The position numbers and the translations under genes are program-made. Below, piece after piece: positions 4,812-5,132 of a stretch of DNA of 5,132 nucleotides. Numbering within the stretch: position 1 is the first letter of the stretch; the number at the start of each line of letters is the position of its first letter. Under the pieces are notes generated by a model that was not told the DNA's origin, did no database searches, and worked only from the letters and a program-made list of their open reading frames with translations. Origin of the DNA: Candidatus Tayloriibacteriota bacterium (GTDB lineage Bacteria > Patescibacteriota > Minisyncoccia > Phycocordibacterales > PALSA-1337); contig JAHFMB010000037.1 in assembly GCA_023269245.1 (NCBI GenBank), forward strand, positions 1-5,132, read 5' to 3'.

Positions 4812-5041
4812 ATCGATTGTTTTTTAATCGATATCGACTTTGGGGGAATTTTAAGTCTAGTACGACTATCCCAACTGTTTGTGTTTTTCATAACACAACA
4901 ACAAGTCACGCAGTTTATACTGCAAAACCGAGATGTCACCCGCAAGGGCAAATCTCACCATCCCGTGTCAACGCATGTTGGCATAGGAACTACCGCACTA
5001 CCAATTCAGACAATCCTTACGGAATGTCTGTTGGAATCCAA
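4812..5041 (+). repeat. Series of small hairpins leading up to the downstream gene
   Basis: In order: ATCGATT / AATCGAT (4812-4832); TTGTGTT / AACACAA (4879-4898); GCAGT / ACTGC (4910-4923); GAGAT / ATCTC (4930-4956) enclosing CCC-GCAA-GGG (4939-4948), a stem capped by a GNRA tetraloop; TGTCAAC / GTTGGCA (4966-4983, one GU pair); CAGACA / TGTCTG with inner TCC / GGA (5007-5030); and TTGGA / TCCAA (5031-5041), which sits only 5 nt before the Shine-Dalgarno sequence. Each stem is short, but so many back to back, one with a GNRA cap, suggests selected RNA structure. Confidence 0.5.
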
Positions 5042-5046
5042 TTTAT

Positions 5047-5051
5047 AGGAG
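5047..5051 (+). promoter_or_regulatory. Shine-Dalgarno (AGGAG) of the gene at 5059
   Basis: AGGAG at 5047-5051 lies 7 nt before the ATG at 5059-5061, an ideal spacing. It immediately follows a small hairpin (5031-5041), so upstream folding could affect access to it. Confidence 0.75.
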
Positions 5052-5058
5052 CCAGATC

Positions 5059-5132
5059 ATGGCGAAGCAAGGTAAGAAAGGCAAGCAAGACGAGCAAGTT
5101 GTTGAAGTACCCGCCGAAGAGCACGTGGAAGG
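5059..5132 (+). CDS. N-terminus of a highly charged protein, cut by the window end; function unknown
   Basis: The frame from ATG at 5059 stays open to the last base and gives MAKQGKKGKQDEQVVEVPAE followed by EHVEG. The start is supported by a well-placed AGGAG. The first ten residues are Lys/Gln/Gly-rich and the next fifteen acidic, with no hydrophobic segment, so the N-terminus is not a signal peptide. Such charged, low-complexity starts occur in N-terminally extended ribosomal proteins (for example uL1 or uS2 of Patescibacteria) and in other nucleic-acid-binding proteins, but 25 residues do not allow an assignment. Its long structured upstream region would suit an abundant, autoregulated protein. 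That is inference only. Confidence 0.65.
   Translation, partial: MAKQGKKGKQDEQVVEVPAEEHVE

Larger units (their letters stand above)
4526..5058 (+). other. Structured 5' region upstream of the gene at 5059, without recognisable genes
   Basis: I see no open frame with a ribosome binding site longer than a few codons. There is no tRNA and no recognised riboswitch or rRNA motif. The region holds many hairpins. A GU-rich stem (4527-4541 / 4573-4588) encloses CCTCC / GGAGG (4548-4563). ACATTAACAACTGAAC (4591-4606) loosely resembles boxA-type antitermination sequences. A bulged hairpin with T-run lies at 4656-4699, the major hairpin at 4726-4783, and six smaller stems from 4812 to 5041. The last parts lie just upstream of the Shine-Dalgarno sequence, so this is most simply a long regulatory leader or a free RNA upstream of the gene. 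Confidence 0.45.

Noticed and set aside
4916..4921. TATACT as a -10 of a second promoter for the 5059 gene
   Set aside because: There is no -35-like hexamer 16-18 nt upstream and no TG extension, and it lies within the GCAGT/ACTGC hairpin.
4591..5058. rRNA, tmRNA, RNase P RNA, SRP RNA or tRNA gene in the rightward region
   Set aside because: The leader-like text before 4610 suggested an rRNA operon, but no 16S, 23S or 5S start motifs, no tmRNA ends, no RNase P core box, no SRP tetraloop domain and no T-arm or CCA pattern were found.
1..5132. CRISPR array, insertion sequence or att site
   Set aside because: There are no regularly spaced direct repeats, no transposase-like frame and no paired terminal inverted repeats with target duplication. 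The TTGAGGCT copies are too few and unevenly spaced.

Overview
The window reads as a chromosomal segment of a bacterium using the standard code (UGA acts as a stop in two of the four leftward genes). I infer a Candidate Phyla Radiation (Patescibacteria) member, possibly a Microgenomates relative. Pointers are a cysteine-bearing L28 tail, a tightly packed operon, an O-antigen-ligase-like protein with a TPR tail, and promoter spacing that suggests a leaderless mRNA. This assignment is an inference; no marker gene in the window fixes it.

Layout. Bases 1-123 (+) are the 3' end of rpmB (ribosomal protein bL28). Converging on it is a leftward cluster read from about 4117 down to about 121: a 700-residue polytopic O-antigen ligase/polymerase-like protein (4110-2008), peptide deformylase def (2011-1469, ATGA overlap), methionyl-tRNA formyltransferase fmt (1461-517, 7-nt gap), and a 98-residue single-span membrane protein with four cysteines outside the membrane (439-143). 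The last gene has its own strong Shine-Dalgarno sequence and perhaps its own promoter. The cluster ends in a hairpin plus T-run at 121-147 that contains the last stop codon.

Bases 4111-5058 (948 nt) hold no convincing protein gene. They begin with divergent promoters: an extended -10 abutting the ligase start codon on the minus strand, and a TTGACA / TTATAG promoter on the plus strand (4191-4220). The rest is dense in RNA-like structure. The first half has GC-rich hairpins, palindromes, a repeated octamer and two copies of GGACAGGG complementary to an upstream loop, ending in a terminator-like stem with TTTTGTTTT. The second half is more AT-rich, with a roughly 24-bp hairpin at 4726-4783 and a run of smaller hairpins up to a good Shine-Dalgarno sequence and the start of a Lys/Glu-rich protein at 5059 (cut by the window end).

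fmt and def act in sequence: Fmt formylates Met-tRNAi and Def removes the formyl group from nascent proteins. The ligase-like protein would act in cell-surface glycan assembly and appears to be the operon's lead gene, so its promoter may drive def and fmt. The most unusual part is the structured non-coding block at 4226-5058. It could be one long 5' leader for the gene at 5059, or a roughly 300-nt free RNA followed by a separate leader. I recognise no known RNA family in it.
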